Part shown: positions 1 through 8,342 of the stretch, piece by piece
Layout: the number at the start of each line of letters is the position of its first letter
Numbering within the stretch: the first letter of the stretch is position 1
Source: Desulfogranum marinum
GTDB taxonomy: Bacteria; Desulfobacterota; Desulfobulbia; Desulfobulbales; Desulfobulbaceae
Assembly (NCBI RefSeq): GCF_016918565.1
Contig: NZ_JAFFQD010000015.1
Location: 1-64,000 of the forward strand
Direction of reading: 5' to 3'
DNA: 64,000 nucleotides
The notes under the pieces: generated by a model
Seen by the model: only the letters and a program-made list of their open reading frames with translations
Told to the model about the DNA's origin: nothing
Databases searched by the model: none
Translations under genes and position numbers: made by a program

Positions 1-202
1 CATTACAATGCACCGGGCATATGGCTGTGCCTTTAAATGAGTGCGAATGGAAGCCTGACGTTACGGGATAATTTAAAATTTGGTTCGCCAAGTCGAACAG
101 GTGTTGACAAGCCTTCTCATGGAAGCGTAGACTCCGATAGCAAACTACCGCAAGTGGCTTGTAACGCAGATCCTGCGAAAAAATCTATTGACCCAAAGGG
201 TG

Positions 203-297
203 AACTTTTTGATTTAAAACGAAAAACACACTGTTAACAGCACAGTTAACCTTTAAGTTACAATATCAATTAGTTGAGTTTAAAATCAAAAAGTTCA
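203..297. repeat. Inverted repeat with 19-nt arms
   Basis: Arms at 203-221 and 279-297 are reverse complements with one mismatch (left arm GAACTTTTTGATTTAAAAC). The 57-bp spacer holds a smaller palindrome around ACTGTTAACAG. It could be a long hairpin or the remnant of a small mobile element. No target-site duplication is evident. The rest of 1-690 shows no gene I can support; the 66-codon frame at 37-237 has no ribosome binding site and no recognisable family. Confidence 0.5.
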
Positions 298-690
298 TGA
301 GAAATTCGGGCTAACCGGACACTACCCCAAAGGCAGGATCGCTGAGTTTTAAGCCCACTGTAGCGCAGGTTTCGCGAGGTACCTTTTGCAGAATTTACGT
401 AAAAAGCACATGGAACTGAGTTAAAACCGCCACCGCGCTTGCCACCAAACCTTCATCGCTTATCGGGGTGCCCCCAATAGATTACTGCCTTAAGCTTAGC
501 CTATTATTCTATATTTCCGGAAAAAAAATCCGTCTTCACGGAATCCAACAACTGCAACTTTATTAATCACATTAGGTAATTACACAAGTTCAGCTACATA
601 TACACCTCCCATTTCACCGACCAACTCGGTATGCTTTTTGCGACATAAGCCGACAGGCATTTTCGACAAACTCAAAAAGCAGAGATAATT

Positions 691-876
691 ATGACCGATA
701 TTTGGATACCCAGTGCACTTTACAAATTCCTACCTTCATTTTGTTTGCTTATAGCAATTGCTTTTATTGTGCTCAACAGGGATAGCTTTGGCTCTATACT
801 GGCTACATACCTAATTGGGTACTCCACTTGGGTACTATGGCAACGGGTACAATGGAAAAATGCACTCTCAAAGTAA
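691..876 (+). CDS. Possible small membrane protein (61 aa), unrecognised
   Basis: A 61-codon frame starts with ATG at 691 behind an A/G-rich stretch that is only a weak Shine-Dalgarno match. The product has one or two hydrophobic stretches (about residues 10-28 and 34-47) with a Trp-containing, Lys-rich C-terminal end, as in small inner-membrane proteins. No family is recognised and no neighbour helps. It lies in an AT-rich, poorly coding stretch unlike the genes further right, so it may be foreign or chance. Confidence 0.35.
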   Translation: MTDIWIPSALYKFLPSFCLLIAIAFIVLNRDSFGSILATYLIGYSTWVLWQRVQWKNALSK

Positions 877-1030
877 TGAAACTAGCCGAAGTGACATTTA
901 AAGGTGACCCTGTAATTGTAGACAAAAGTTTATGTGGATAACTTGGCACCTAGGAGTCTAGCGGTATGAATCTCAAAGTTGTTCTAGGTGACAGCTAGTA
1001 GCATGTTTCTCCAATAATTATTACTCTTGG

Positions 1031-1057
1031 GCCCTCTGGTATTATTTTACAGAGGGC
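1031..1057 (+). terminator. Hairpin, possible terminator
   Basis: GCCCTCTG and CAGAGGGC form an 8-bp perfect stem around an 11-nt AT-rich loop, followed by a T-rich run (GTTGTTGTTT). It could end transcription of the small frame at 691-876. The stretch 1058-1350 holds no gene I can support. Confidence 0.45.
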
Positions 1058-1351
1058 GTTGTTGTTTATAGCTATGGAGCGAGGAGATGATTCCAGTTTA
1101 GAAATTCTCGGCTGCTGTGGATTGATCGTGGATTAACAGATTTAACAAAAAAGTGCTTTGTCCGTTTTATTTGAAGAAAAAATTGCTCAATCCGACAGGC
1201 TCCTAGAAAGCCGGAAGCCAGGATTTCTCATCAATACAGTTTTTCGCAGGGCAAAGCACAAGTCTATTCCCGATATATTCTCCATTTTGGATTCTGCAAT
1301 ACATTGAGACTTCGGCCATGAAGTTAGATCCACTTATTTCTAAGCGTAAAA

Positions 1352-1372
1352 GGCACATTTACCAATGTGTGC
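1352..1372 (-). terminator. Hairpin downstream of the MscS gene
   Basis: GGCACATT and AATGTGTGC form a stem just past the stop codon of the minus-strand channel gene. On that strand it is followed by CTTTTACG, a short T-tract, so it is a plausible but weak intrinsic terminator. Confidence 0.4.
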
Positions 1373-1382
1373 TTACTCTTTA

Positions 1383-2645
1383 TCAATCAGGGGTCTCCAC
1401 GCTGCTTAGACAGCGTAAATCATAACCGCTGGGGCTTTGGAAAATTCGCAAATCAAACTCAGAAACTGCAGCCAACAGGTGATCGAAGATATCAGCTTGG
1501 ATAGCTTCGTAGTTCGCCCAGGCTTGATCTTTTGAAAAAACATAAATTTCAAGAGGTAAGCCACGATCGGTCGGGGCAAGTTGTCGGACCAGAAACGTCA
1601 TGTCTTGATGGAGTTTGGAATTGTTTCTCAGATAGGCAATAATATAAGCACGGAAAACGCCGATATTGGTCTGACGCCGGCCACTGATGTTGAGATTTTG
1701 GTCATAGTTCTGCTTCTGGTTATATTCTTTAATTTCCAGTTCTTTATTCCTTATGTAATCAGCTATCAATGAAATGTTGGAGAATCGGTCCAACATCTGT
1801 TCATCACAAAACCGAATAGAGTGAATGTCTATATTCAAGGCTCGTTTTATTCGTCTACCACCTGATTCGGACATTCCTCGCCAATTTTTAAAAGAGTTTG
1901 AGACAACAGCATAGGTAGGGATGGTTGAAATGGTTTTGTCCCAGTTCTGTACTCGAATAGAATGGATGGACATATCAATAACATCACCGTCGACACCATA
2001 TTGGGGTATCTCTACCCAGTCACCAAGACCTACCATTCCGGTGGAATTGATCTGAACGGATGCGACAAAGCCAAGAATCGAGTCTTTGAAAACCAATAGA
2101 GTTACGGCGGTTAACCCGCCAAGGATCGATAGAATCCCCCATGGAGATTTTCCAGTGAAAATGGAAATTAGAAAAATTGCCCCAAAAACATAGATGATTA
2201 TTTTCGCTGCATCTGTGTAACCACGAAGGCTCACCCCCTTATTCTTTCTGACAATTCGGTGAATATCATTGACAGAAGAGAGCAAAGCATTAAGACTGAG
2301 GACGGAAACAATGACAAAGCCGGCGGTTATTAGTCGTTTTGCCGGCAGATAGCTTGTTCCCCCTGAATCAAGAAACATATCTATTGCGAGAGATAAGATG
2401 GTCACCGGCACGAACCAGCTGATTTTGGTGAGCAATTTGTTTGCTGCCAGAGGATCATCCCACCTGTAGTCATTCGACTGGATCCAGGTGACGAGAAACG
2501 TTAAGAGGGCTTTGCGGACAATCAGGGTTGCCACAATTGCTGTCAGGATAACAGCAAAGACTGCCAGTATGTAGGCCAACAGTTCTACCGTTACCGGTGA
2601 CAGATCGAACTTTTGTAAAACAGAGGTGAACCAATTATTTTTCAT
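1383..2645 (-). CDS. ybdG: Mechanosensitive channel, MscS family, YbdG/MscM type
   Basis: An inner-membrane channel that opens on membrane tension to release solutes during hypo-osmotic shock. The 420-aa product matches the length and layout of E. coli YbdG. It has several N-terminal transmembrane helices (about residues 15-190), then the MscS pore region near residue 180-200 (GILSILGGLTAVTLLVFKD), then the beta domain (GLGDWVEIPQYGVDGDV, SIRVQNWDKTISTIPTYAV). A C-terminal cytoplasmic domain follows, with the YbdG-type insertion around residues 270-330. The start is supported by GAGGAAGGA about 8 nt upstream. It appears monocistronic. Confidence 0.9.
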   Translation of the reverse strand: MKNNWFTSVLQKFDLSPVTVELLAYILAVFAVILTAIVATLIVRKALLTFLVTWIQSNDYRWDDPLAANKLLTKISWFVPVTILSLAIDMFLDSGGTSYLPAKRLITAGFVIVSVLSLNALLSSVNDIHRIVRKNKGVSLRGYTDAAKIIIYVFGAIFLISIFTGKSPWGILSILGGLTAVTLLVFKDSILGFVASVQINSTGMVGLGDWVEIPQYGVDGDVIDMSIHSIRVQNWDKTISTIPTYAVVSNSFKNWRGMSESGGRRIKRALNIDIHSIRFCDEQMLDRFSNISLIADYIRNKELEIKEYNQKQNYDQNLNISGRRQTNIGVFRAYIIAYLRNNSKLHQDMTFLVRQLAPTDRGLPLEIYVFSKDQAWANYEAIQADIFDHLLAAVSEFDLRIFQSPSGYDLRCLSSVETPD

Positions 2646-3274
2646 GGAGCAATATCCTTCCTCTTTGGGTCAAAGTGTTGTGTTTGCTTATTGAGTTTCC
2701 TTGGCCCCCTCCTGACAATATGTTTTTTTGTTCAGGATATTTTGTATTTTCAGCCAATTGTATCAATAACAGTGGTCCTTCGAAAAGGCAAAAAGGTATG
2801 CAGGCTTCCACTGACCAAAAACAACCTCTCTCAACGTGTTGGTGCAGCCTACCCGATTATGTGATTTTTCTGACTTTATGCCAGCCATAGAAGAACACAC
2901 AAAACTGTCATTCTTCAAGCTTCACCACCATCTTAAACCCAGGAAATTTTATACCAAGTACGAAACACGTAAGCTGATCGAGAATAGTTTCGGCGGGCGA
3001 TATTGCCGATGATCACTCTTGATATCTCCGTACTAGCGACTGTCACCATGACGCCAAAATCCGCCCGCAATTCGGCAGCTAATGGTTCATTTTTTGGGCA
3101 TGGTGTCGGCCGTCCGACATGTCGACGGGTCTATACTGCTTTGAACAGGCCTCATTCATTCATGAACAACTGGAATTTGGAGAATACCAGTGGAGAACAA
3201 ATTGCAAATAGGTTAGATGTTGGCGTCGTATTATAACACCCAACAATCATAATGGACAATCAAGCGAATATTGT
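2646..3274. other. Non-coding gap of about 630 bp
   Basis: It lies between the divergent channel and EamA genes. Short open frames (2675-2890, 3003-3236) lack ribosome binding sites, family resemblance and a plausible protein composition. No conserved RNA or clear repeat was recognised. Promoters for both flanking genes must lie here. Confidence 0.4.
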
Positions 3275-4204
3275 ATGAAAAATTTCTTTTTTTACTTTGC
3301 TACCGTTCTCATCTGGGGATCGACCTGGATAGGGATAAAAATGCAGCTTGGTACCGTTGATCCAATAGTCTCGGTTGCGTATCGTTTTGGCTTGGCAACA
3401 CTCCTGCTTTTAGCCTGGTGTAAGCTTTTTCGCTTGGAAATGTCTTTTTCCAGGCGCCAGCATCTGTTTATGGCTGCTCAGGGAATCCTGCTTTTCGGAT
3501 TTAACTACCTCCTTTTTTACATAGCCGAACTCTACATAAACAGTGGTCTGGCCGCAGTCCTTTTTTCAACCATTCTGCTGATGAATGTCATGAATGGAGC
3601 GATATTTCTCGGACAACCTATTGATAAAAAGGTGATTATTGCAGGGCTGTTCGGATTGACCGGGATCGTTTTGGTGTTTCGGCCGGAAATCACGGCTTTT
3701 TCTCTGGAAAATCATGGCCTGCGGGGAGTGCTGCTCTGTGTGGCTGCTACCTTGCTTGCCTCTTTTGGCAATATCACTTCGGCATATAATCAAAAAAGCA
3801 ACAAACTCCCTATCATACAGACCAATGCTTATGGGATGGGGTACGGTGCTTTGGCAATGTTGGCTGTTGCTGTATTTTCAGGAAAAACGTTCTTATTTGA
3901 AGTGACGCCCCTCTATATCGGCTCGCTGGTGTATCTTTCCGTTTTTGGATCGATCATTGCCTTTGGCTGTTACCTGACTCTGGTGGGTAACATCGGAGCA
4001 GACAGGGCTGCTTATGCGACCCTGCTCTTTCCCATTGTTGCCCTGATCATTGCCACCATATGGGAAGGATATCACTGGACGCCATCTGCTGCGATGGGCA
4101 TTGTTTTCATACTCACCGGCAATATCATCATGGTACACAAAGGGTGGAAGATGCCCTGGAGCCTTAAAAGGAAGGTACTGGTGCCAGCGAAAGCCGAGAA
4201 ATAA
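3275..4204 (+). CDS. EamA/DMT-family transporter (RhaT/YdcZ-like permease)
   Basis: A drug/metabolite-superfamily permease that likely exports amino acids or other small metabolites. The substrate cannot be read from sequence. The 309-aa product is almost entirely hydrophobic, with about ten transmembrane helices in two EamA repeats (about residues 5-135 and 148-285). Family signatures include LIWGSTWIGIK near the N-terminus and the second-repeat ending MGIVFILTGNIIMV. The ATG at 3275 has no good Shine-Dalgarno, but no other start fits the first helix. It converges on the transglycosylase gene and shares a hairpin terminator with it. Confidence 0.85.
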   Translation: MKNFFFYFATVLIWGSTWIGIKMQLGTVDPIVSVAYRFGLATLLLLAWCKLFRLEMSFSRRQHLFMAAQGILLFGFNYLLFYIAELYINSGLAAVLFSTILLMNVMNGAIFLGQPIDKKVIIAGLFGLTGIVLVFRPEITAFSLENHGLRGVLLCVAATLLASFGNITSAYNQKSNKLPIIQTNAYGMGYGALAMLAVAVFSGKTFLFEVTPLYIGSLVYLSVFGSIIAFGCYLTLVGNIGADRAAYATLLFPIVALIIATIWEGYHWTPSAAMGIVFILTGNIIMVHKGWKMPWSLKRKVLVPAKAEK

Positions 4205-4265
4205 CGCCTCCGCCGTATGTTTGAATGGGAAGCAAAATCCCTTTCAATTCAAACAAAGCGTTATT
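4201..4265. terminator. Bidirectional hairpin between convergent genes
   Basis: Nested inverted repeats lie between the EamA stop (4202-4204) and the transglycosylase stop (4261): AATAACGC/GCGTTATT as outer arms and GTTTGAAT/ATTCAAAC with GGGA/TCCC inside. The outer arms overlap both stop codons. It probably terminates transcription in both directions. Confidence 0.55.
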
Positions 4266-5487
4266 TCCCGCGCAGTGCTTGCAGCAACTCTTGGGACGGC
4301 TTTCCCGTCTGTGCCATCCCGGAGTATTGTTGAAAGGCCCTGATTGCTCCTCTGGTTCCGGAACCGATACTGCCGTCAATAGTACCGGTATAATACCCTT
4401 TCGTTTTCAAACGGGTCTGCAATTCATACTTATCCGCCATGGACAATGAGCCGGCTGGACGCGGCCATTTTTGCACCATACCATTATATCCGGCAATCTG
4501 ATCCGCCAGCAGGCCAACGGCAAGCGCATAAAAATCTGAGTTATTATAACGCTTTAACACAAAGAAATTCTTTAACACCAGAAAGGCCGGCCCCTTGACA
4601 CCTGCAGGCATTTTCAACACCGCTCTGTCGTCTGGACGGGGAAAAGGTTTATTCAATGGCCTTGAGAATCCAAGCCGTTGCCACTCCACAAGTGTGCGCG
4701 TCTTGCCAATCTCTTGTTCACTGATAGTAGAGGGCGCCAGCACTTCGTAGCCCCAGGTCTTGCCTGTCTGCCAGTTATTCTTGTTCAATAAATTAGCCGC
4801 AGTTGCCAACGCATCCGGAATAGAGTTCCAAATATCACGCCGTCCATCGCCGTCCATATCAACCCCATACGCAAGATAACTGGTAGGGATAAACTGGGTA
4901 TGCCCCATCGCTCCAGCCCAGGAGCCTGTGAGTTCCCGGCCGCTGACATCCCCGGCCTGTAAAATTTTCAGGGCTGCTATCAGTTGGGAACGTGCAAACT
5001 TGGCACGTTTCTTATCTCCGTATCCTAATGTGGCGAGGGCTCTGGGCACATAATGCAATCTACTGGTCCGCAACAGAGCAGCGCCATAGCTTGTCTCCAT
5101 GGACCAGATGGCAAGCAGCACAGAACTTCTCACGCCATATTGTTTTTCGATTGCAGCGAGCATACGGCCACGTTGTTCCTGGTGGGACTGCCCCTTGGCA
5201 ACAGCACCTGAAGTCACCCGAGCATCAAGATAGTCCCAGATCTCGGTGGTAAATTCCGGCTGGTACTGCGCTTTTTCCAACACCCGTTCATCAGGGTCGG
5301 TTATGCCTGAAAAGGCTTGTTCATACACAGCACGCGAAATGCCCTGCTGGGCTGCCTGGGGGTAGAAGTCGGTTATCCATTGCTGAAAACCGGTTACTGC
5401 CGGGGCCGGCGAAATACTTACAAAAGACAGAACAACAAAACCGAATGTGCCGATTATCAGGTTATTTACATACGTACGGTCAAACAT
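4261..5487 (-). CDS. mltB: Lytic murein transglycosylase, MltB family, with C-terminal peptidoglycan-binding domain
   Basis: Cleaves the glycan strand of peptidoglycan with 1,6-anhydro-muramyl product formation, in the periplasm. The 408-aa protein has an N-terminal hydrophobic export signal (residues 8-30) and an SLT_2-type catalytic domain (about 35-330). The catalytic Glu lies in IWSMETSYGAALL, followed by GAMGHTQFIPTSY and a DMDGDGRRDIW segment. A PG_binding_1 domain occupies the last 60 residues (KGYYTGTIDG...TRGAIRAFQQYSG). There is no lipobox Cys, so it is probably secreted or signal-anchored rather than a lipoprotein. AGAGGC precedes the ATG. MltB symbol is by family, not orthology. 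Confidence 0.9.
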   Translation of the reverse strand: MFDRTYVNNLIIGTFGFVVLSFVSISPAPAVTGFQQWITDFYPQAAQQGISRAVYEQAFSGITDPDERVLEKAQYQPEFTTEIWDYLDARVTSGAVAKGQSHQEQRGRMLAAIEKQYGVRSSVLLAIWSMETSYGAALLRTSRLHYVPRALATLGYGDKKRAKFARSQLIAALKILQAGDVSGRELTGSWAGAMGHTQFIPTSYLAYGVDMDGDGRRDIWNSIPDALATAANLLNKNNWQTGKTWGYEVLAPSTISEQEIGKTRTLVEWQRLGFSRPLNKPFPRPDDRAVLKMPAGVKGPAFLVLKNFFVLKRYNNSDFYALAVGLLADQIAGYNGMVQKWPRPAGSLSMADKYELQTRLKTKGYYTGTIDGSIGSGTRGAIRAFQQYSGMAQTGKPSQELLQALRGK

Positions 5488-5738
5488 GCTACAGAGCCTC
5501 TTTGTGCAATTGGAGATGAAATCAATACCATGGGAGCAACAGGGTATCCTATAAAGCTTTACCTGACAAGAAACTCTGCCAACATGGCTTGATAATCACA
5601 GAAGTTAATCCATATTTGCTTTCAGCATGGCACACCATTTTTCTCCAAATCTCTCTCAGGATTTGTTGCTGTTTTCACAGAGACCTCCTATAGTGAAAAG
5701 TTCTATATACCCAGGTACTTTTCCCAGACGAAGAAACT

Positions 5739-6932
5739 ATGACAAAAACATACGCTGAAATTAACGAAAAGATTGCTTCCGGAAAAGCTGTCGTCCTCAC
5801 CGCAGAGGAAATTATTGATTATGTGGACAAAAACGGACTGGAAAAAGCGGCAAAGGAAGTAGATGTGGTGACCACCGCAACCTTTGGCCCCATGTGCTCC
5901 TCCGGATGTTTTATTAACTTTGGCCACAGCAAACCTAAAATGCGAATTTCAGAGGGATGGATTTCCGATGTCCCTGTTTATTGCGGCATTGCTGCTGTTG
6001 ATGTGTACCTGGGAGCTACCGAACTGCGCCAAAATGATTCGGCCAACATGTACTATCCCGGAGAATTCCGATACGGTGGCGGTCATGTAATTGAAGATCT
6101 GGTTGCAGGTAAAAAGCTCCAGTTTTTTGGCCTTTCCTACGGCACAGACGACTATCCCCGTCGGGAAATCAGGACCATGTTTGATATCAATGACCTGAAC
6201 CAGGCAATCATGACCAATCCGCGTAACTGTTACCAGAACTACAATGTAGCGGTCAACACCTCTAACAAAACCGTCTACACTTACCTGGGAATTCTTAAAC
6301 CGCGGATGCGAAATATGACCTACAGTTCCGCGGGGCAGCTTTCACCGCTGCTCAATGATCCTCTGTACGAAACCATTGGGGTGGGCACGTCTGTCTGGCT
6401 TGCCGGTTCTCGAGGGTTGGTGTATGCCCAGGGGACTCAGCACTGTTCTGATGTGGAACGTGATGAAAATGACGTTCCTGTTGAAGGCGCGGGAACCCTT
6501 GCCTTGACCGGTAACATGAAAGAAATGAATCCTGAATTTGTACGGGGCGTCAGCCTTAAAGGGTATGGCGTGTCTCTTGCGCTGGGGGTTGGTATCCCTA
6601 TCCCGATTCTCAATGAAACCATCTTGAAACGGGTCACGGTCAGGGATCGCGACATACAGGCATGCGTTATTGACTACGCTGAAGATTATCCCCAGAAAAC
6701 AGGTAAGGTGCTGGCAAAATTTACCTACGAACAACTTCGTTCCGGCCAGGTGGAACTTGACGGCAAAAAAGTAGCGGTTTCTTCCATGTCTTCCTACAAC
6801 AAAGCCTTAAAAATATGTAATTTGCTCAAGGCTGAAATCGAAGATGGTAAGTTTCTCATTTCCGAGCCCAGCCAAAGGTTGCCGTTGAACCAGGGAATGC
6901 ATTCGTTAGAGATAAAAGGACCGGCAAAATGA
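5739..6932 (+). CDS. Homocysteine biosynthesis protein (DUF39/HcyBio, COG1900)
   Basis: Family members form homocysteine from aspartate semialdehyde and a sulfide source in methanogens and sulfate reducers that lack the usual O-acyl-homoserine route. This is family knowledge. The 397-aa protein aligns over its length with COG1900. Conserved features include VVTTATFGPMCSSGC (Cys53, Cys57), YPGEFRYGGGHVIEDL, GTSVWLAGSRG and GVGIPIPILN. It lacks the C-terminal CBS pair found on the archaeal homologue. The gene overlaps the NIL-ferredoxin gene by 4 nt (ATGA), so the two are translationally coupled. Confidence 0.9.
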   Translation: MTKTYAEINEKIASGKAVVLTAEEIIDYVDKNGLEKAAKEVDVVTTATFGPMCSSGCFINFGHSKPKMRISEGWISDVPVYCGIAAVDVYLGATELRQNDSANMYYPGEFRYGGGHVIEDLVAGKKLQFFGLSYGTDDYPRREIRTMFDINDLNQAIMTNPRNCYQNYNVAVNTSNKTVYTYLGILKPRMRNMTYSSAGQLSPLLNDPLYETIGVGTSVWLAGSRGLVYAQGTQHCSDVERDENDVPVEGAGTLALTGNMKEMNPEFVRGVSLKGYGVSLALGVGIPIPILNETILKRVTVRDRDIQACVIDYAEDYPQKTGKVLAKFTYEQLRSGQVELDGKKVAVSSMSSYNKALKICNLLKAEIEDGKFLISEPSQRLPLNQGMHSLEIKGPAK

Positions 6933-7333
6933 TCACCAAAAAAATATACCTCTACTTTCCCAAAAGCGAGACGGAAAAGCCCATTGTCTGCCAGCTTATT
7001 CGAAATTTTGATCTGACCATCAATATCTTCCGCGCCAAAGTCACCCCAGAAGAAGAAGGCTATCTCTCTCTTGAAATCACCGGCACTCAAGAGCACATTG
7101 ACCAAGCCTACGAATTTCTCAGTGAATTTGATGTTATCATTCAAAACAAAGGCATCCACTGGGATAGTGACAGATGCACCCATTGCGGGAACTGCATTGT
7201 TCACTGCCCAACCGGCGCTCTGCATTTTAGTGACCGTACAACCAGGACGGTGATGTTTAATGAAGAAAAGTGTATAGAATGCCTTTCCTGTATCACAAAC
7301 TGTCCGTTCGGTGTCTGTTCCTCTGCGTTCTGA
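6929..7333 (+). CDS. NIL-domain ferredoxin, partner of the homocysteine biosynthesis protein
   Basis: A 134-aa protein with a small NIL-type ferredoxin-like fold domain (about residues 1-78) followed by two [4Fe-4S] binding motifs: CTHCGNCIVHCP and CIECLSCITNCP. In other anaerobes this protein is required with the DUF39 protein for homocysteine formation and probably supplies electrons or carries sulfur. It overlaps the preceding gene by 4 nt. The next gene of the set, UPF0280, is separated from it by an inserted MITE. Confidence 0.9.
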   Translation: MITKKIYLYFPKSETEKPIVCQLIRNFDLTINIFRAKVTPEEEGYLSLEITGTQEHIDQAYEFLSEFDVIIQNKGIHWDSDRCTHCGNCIVHCPTGALHFSDRTTRTVMFNEEKCIECLSCITNCPFGVCSSAF

Positions 7334-7378
7334 TCCACTGCTTTGCCGGTAATTCGAGTTAGGCGGTGAAATCCGGAC

Positions 7379-7535
7379 TCATAACTGAGCCTGTTGATTT
7401 ACTGTCTTTTCGCCCAATCTCTTTGTTATAATGAAAAAATAATCCTCGGAATATCAGATATATGCCTGTGGTTATTTTTTCATTATGCCTCGACCTTGAA
7501 CGAAAATCCCAGTAAATCAACAGGCTCATAACTGA
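7379..7535. mobile_element. 137-bp MITE with 16-bp terminal inverted repeats and 10-bp target duplications
   Basis: The element spans 7389-7525. Its ends are GCCTGTTGATTTACTG (7389-7404) and CAGTAAATCAACAGGC (7510-7525), perfect 16-bp inverted repeats. Immediately outside, TCATAACTGA occurs at 7379-7388 and again at 7526-7535 as a direct repeat, the expected target-site duplication. Inside, a second pair of perfect 15-bp arms (7428-7442 and 7472-7486, ATAATGAAAAAATAA) makes the whole element able to fold into a long hairpin. It has no coding capacity, so transposition would need a transposase from elsewhere. Confidence 0.85.
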
Positions 7536-7555
7536 TCAGAATAAAAAAAAAGCAC

Positions 7556-8296
7556 ATGCGAGCGTTTCGAAAATTTTCCTGGAAAGACACCAACCTCCGG
7601 GTCGCAGGCGACCACTTTGCGCTGATTACGCAAACCATTATGGCGGAGAGAAAAAAACTGGAGCAGTATATTCGTCGGCATCCCGCTTTCCGTTCGTCCC
7701 TGACTCCCGTTGACCTGCAAGAAAATGCGCCCCCCATCGCCCGACGGATGGCAGCAGCAGCACGACTTACCGGACTTGGCCCCATGGCCTCGGTGGCTGG
7801 TACTCTGGCGCAGATGGGAGTGGAAGCGGCCATGGCCGAAAGCAGAACCGAGGCTATTGTCGAAAACGGGGGTGATATGTATATTTTCTCCCACAAGCCT
7901 GTTACCATAGGTATCTATGCCGGCAAAAACGATATCAGCGGCAACCTGGCTTTTCGACTACCGCCGGACGAATTGCCGCTGGCCATCTGCTCTTCCTCCA
8001 GCCACATGGGACACTCCATGAGTTTCGGCCAATGCGATCTGGCCACCGTCATTGCCAAGGATGCTGCCCTGGCAGACTCAGTCGCAACCCTCACCTGCAA
8101 TCAAATATGCAAAGACAAGGACTTGGAAACCGTTCTTAATGCAGCAGGCGATATTCCGGGCGTCAGTGGAATTCTGGCTGTAAAAGAAGGGAAAATTGGT
8201 ATATGGGGAAAAATTCCGGAACTGGTGCGCAACCTGGACCATGCAACAGATGATAAAATCACCAAAGATCGCCACTCAAATTTCCAACGCCACTGA
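7556..8296 (+). CDS. UPF0280 family protein (ApbE-like fold, COG2122), likely homocysteine-pathway protein
   Basis: A 246-aa member of COG2122, related in fold to ApbE flavin transferases. In Methanosarcina a COG2122 gene was implicated genetically in sulfide-dependent homocysteine synthesis with the two genes found just upstream here. Visible features are the N-terminal FSWKDTNLRVAGD strand region, the Ala-rich GPMASVAGTLAQMGVEAA helix and NGGDMYI, then CSSSSHMGHSMSFGQCDLATV. The ATG at 7556 sits only 20 bp past the MITE insertion and has no clear Shine-Dalgarno, so the insertion may have altered its expression. Confidence 0.85.
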   Translation: MRAFRKFSWKDTNLRVAGDHFALITQTIMAERKKLEQYIRRHPAFRSSLTPVDLQENAPPIARRMAAAARLTGLGPMASVAGTLAQMGVEAAMAESRTEAIVENGGDMYIFSHKPVTIGIYAGKNDISGNLAFRLPPDELPLAICSSSSHMGHSMSFGQCDLATVIAKDAALADSVATLTCNQICKDKDLETVLNAAGDIPGVSGILAVKEGKIGIWGKIPELVRNLDHATDDKITKDRHSNFQRH

Positions 8297-8342
8297 TTGT
8301 CCGTTCCAGTATTCTTTGCTCAACCTGAAGCATTGAAGCGCA

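Noticed and set aside
3003-3236. 77-codon open frame upstream of the EamA gene
   Set aside because: No ribosome binding site, no family resemblance and unusual composition; most likely chance.
5488-5738. SAM or SAH riboswitch before the homocysteine genes
   Set aside because: The conserved core sequences of the known SAM and SAH riboswitches were not found; only an ordinary promoter-length leader is visible.
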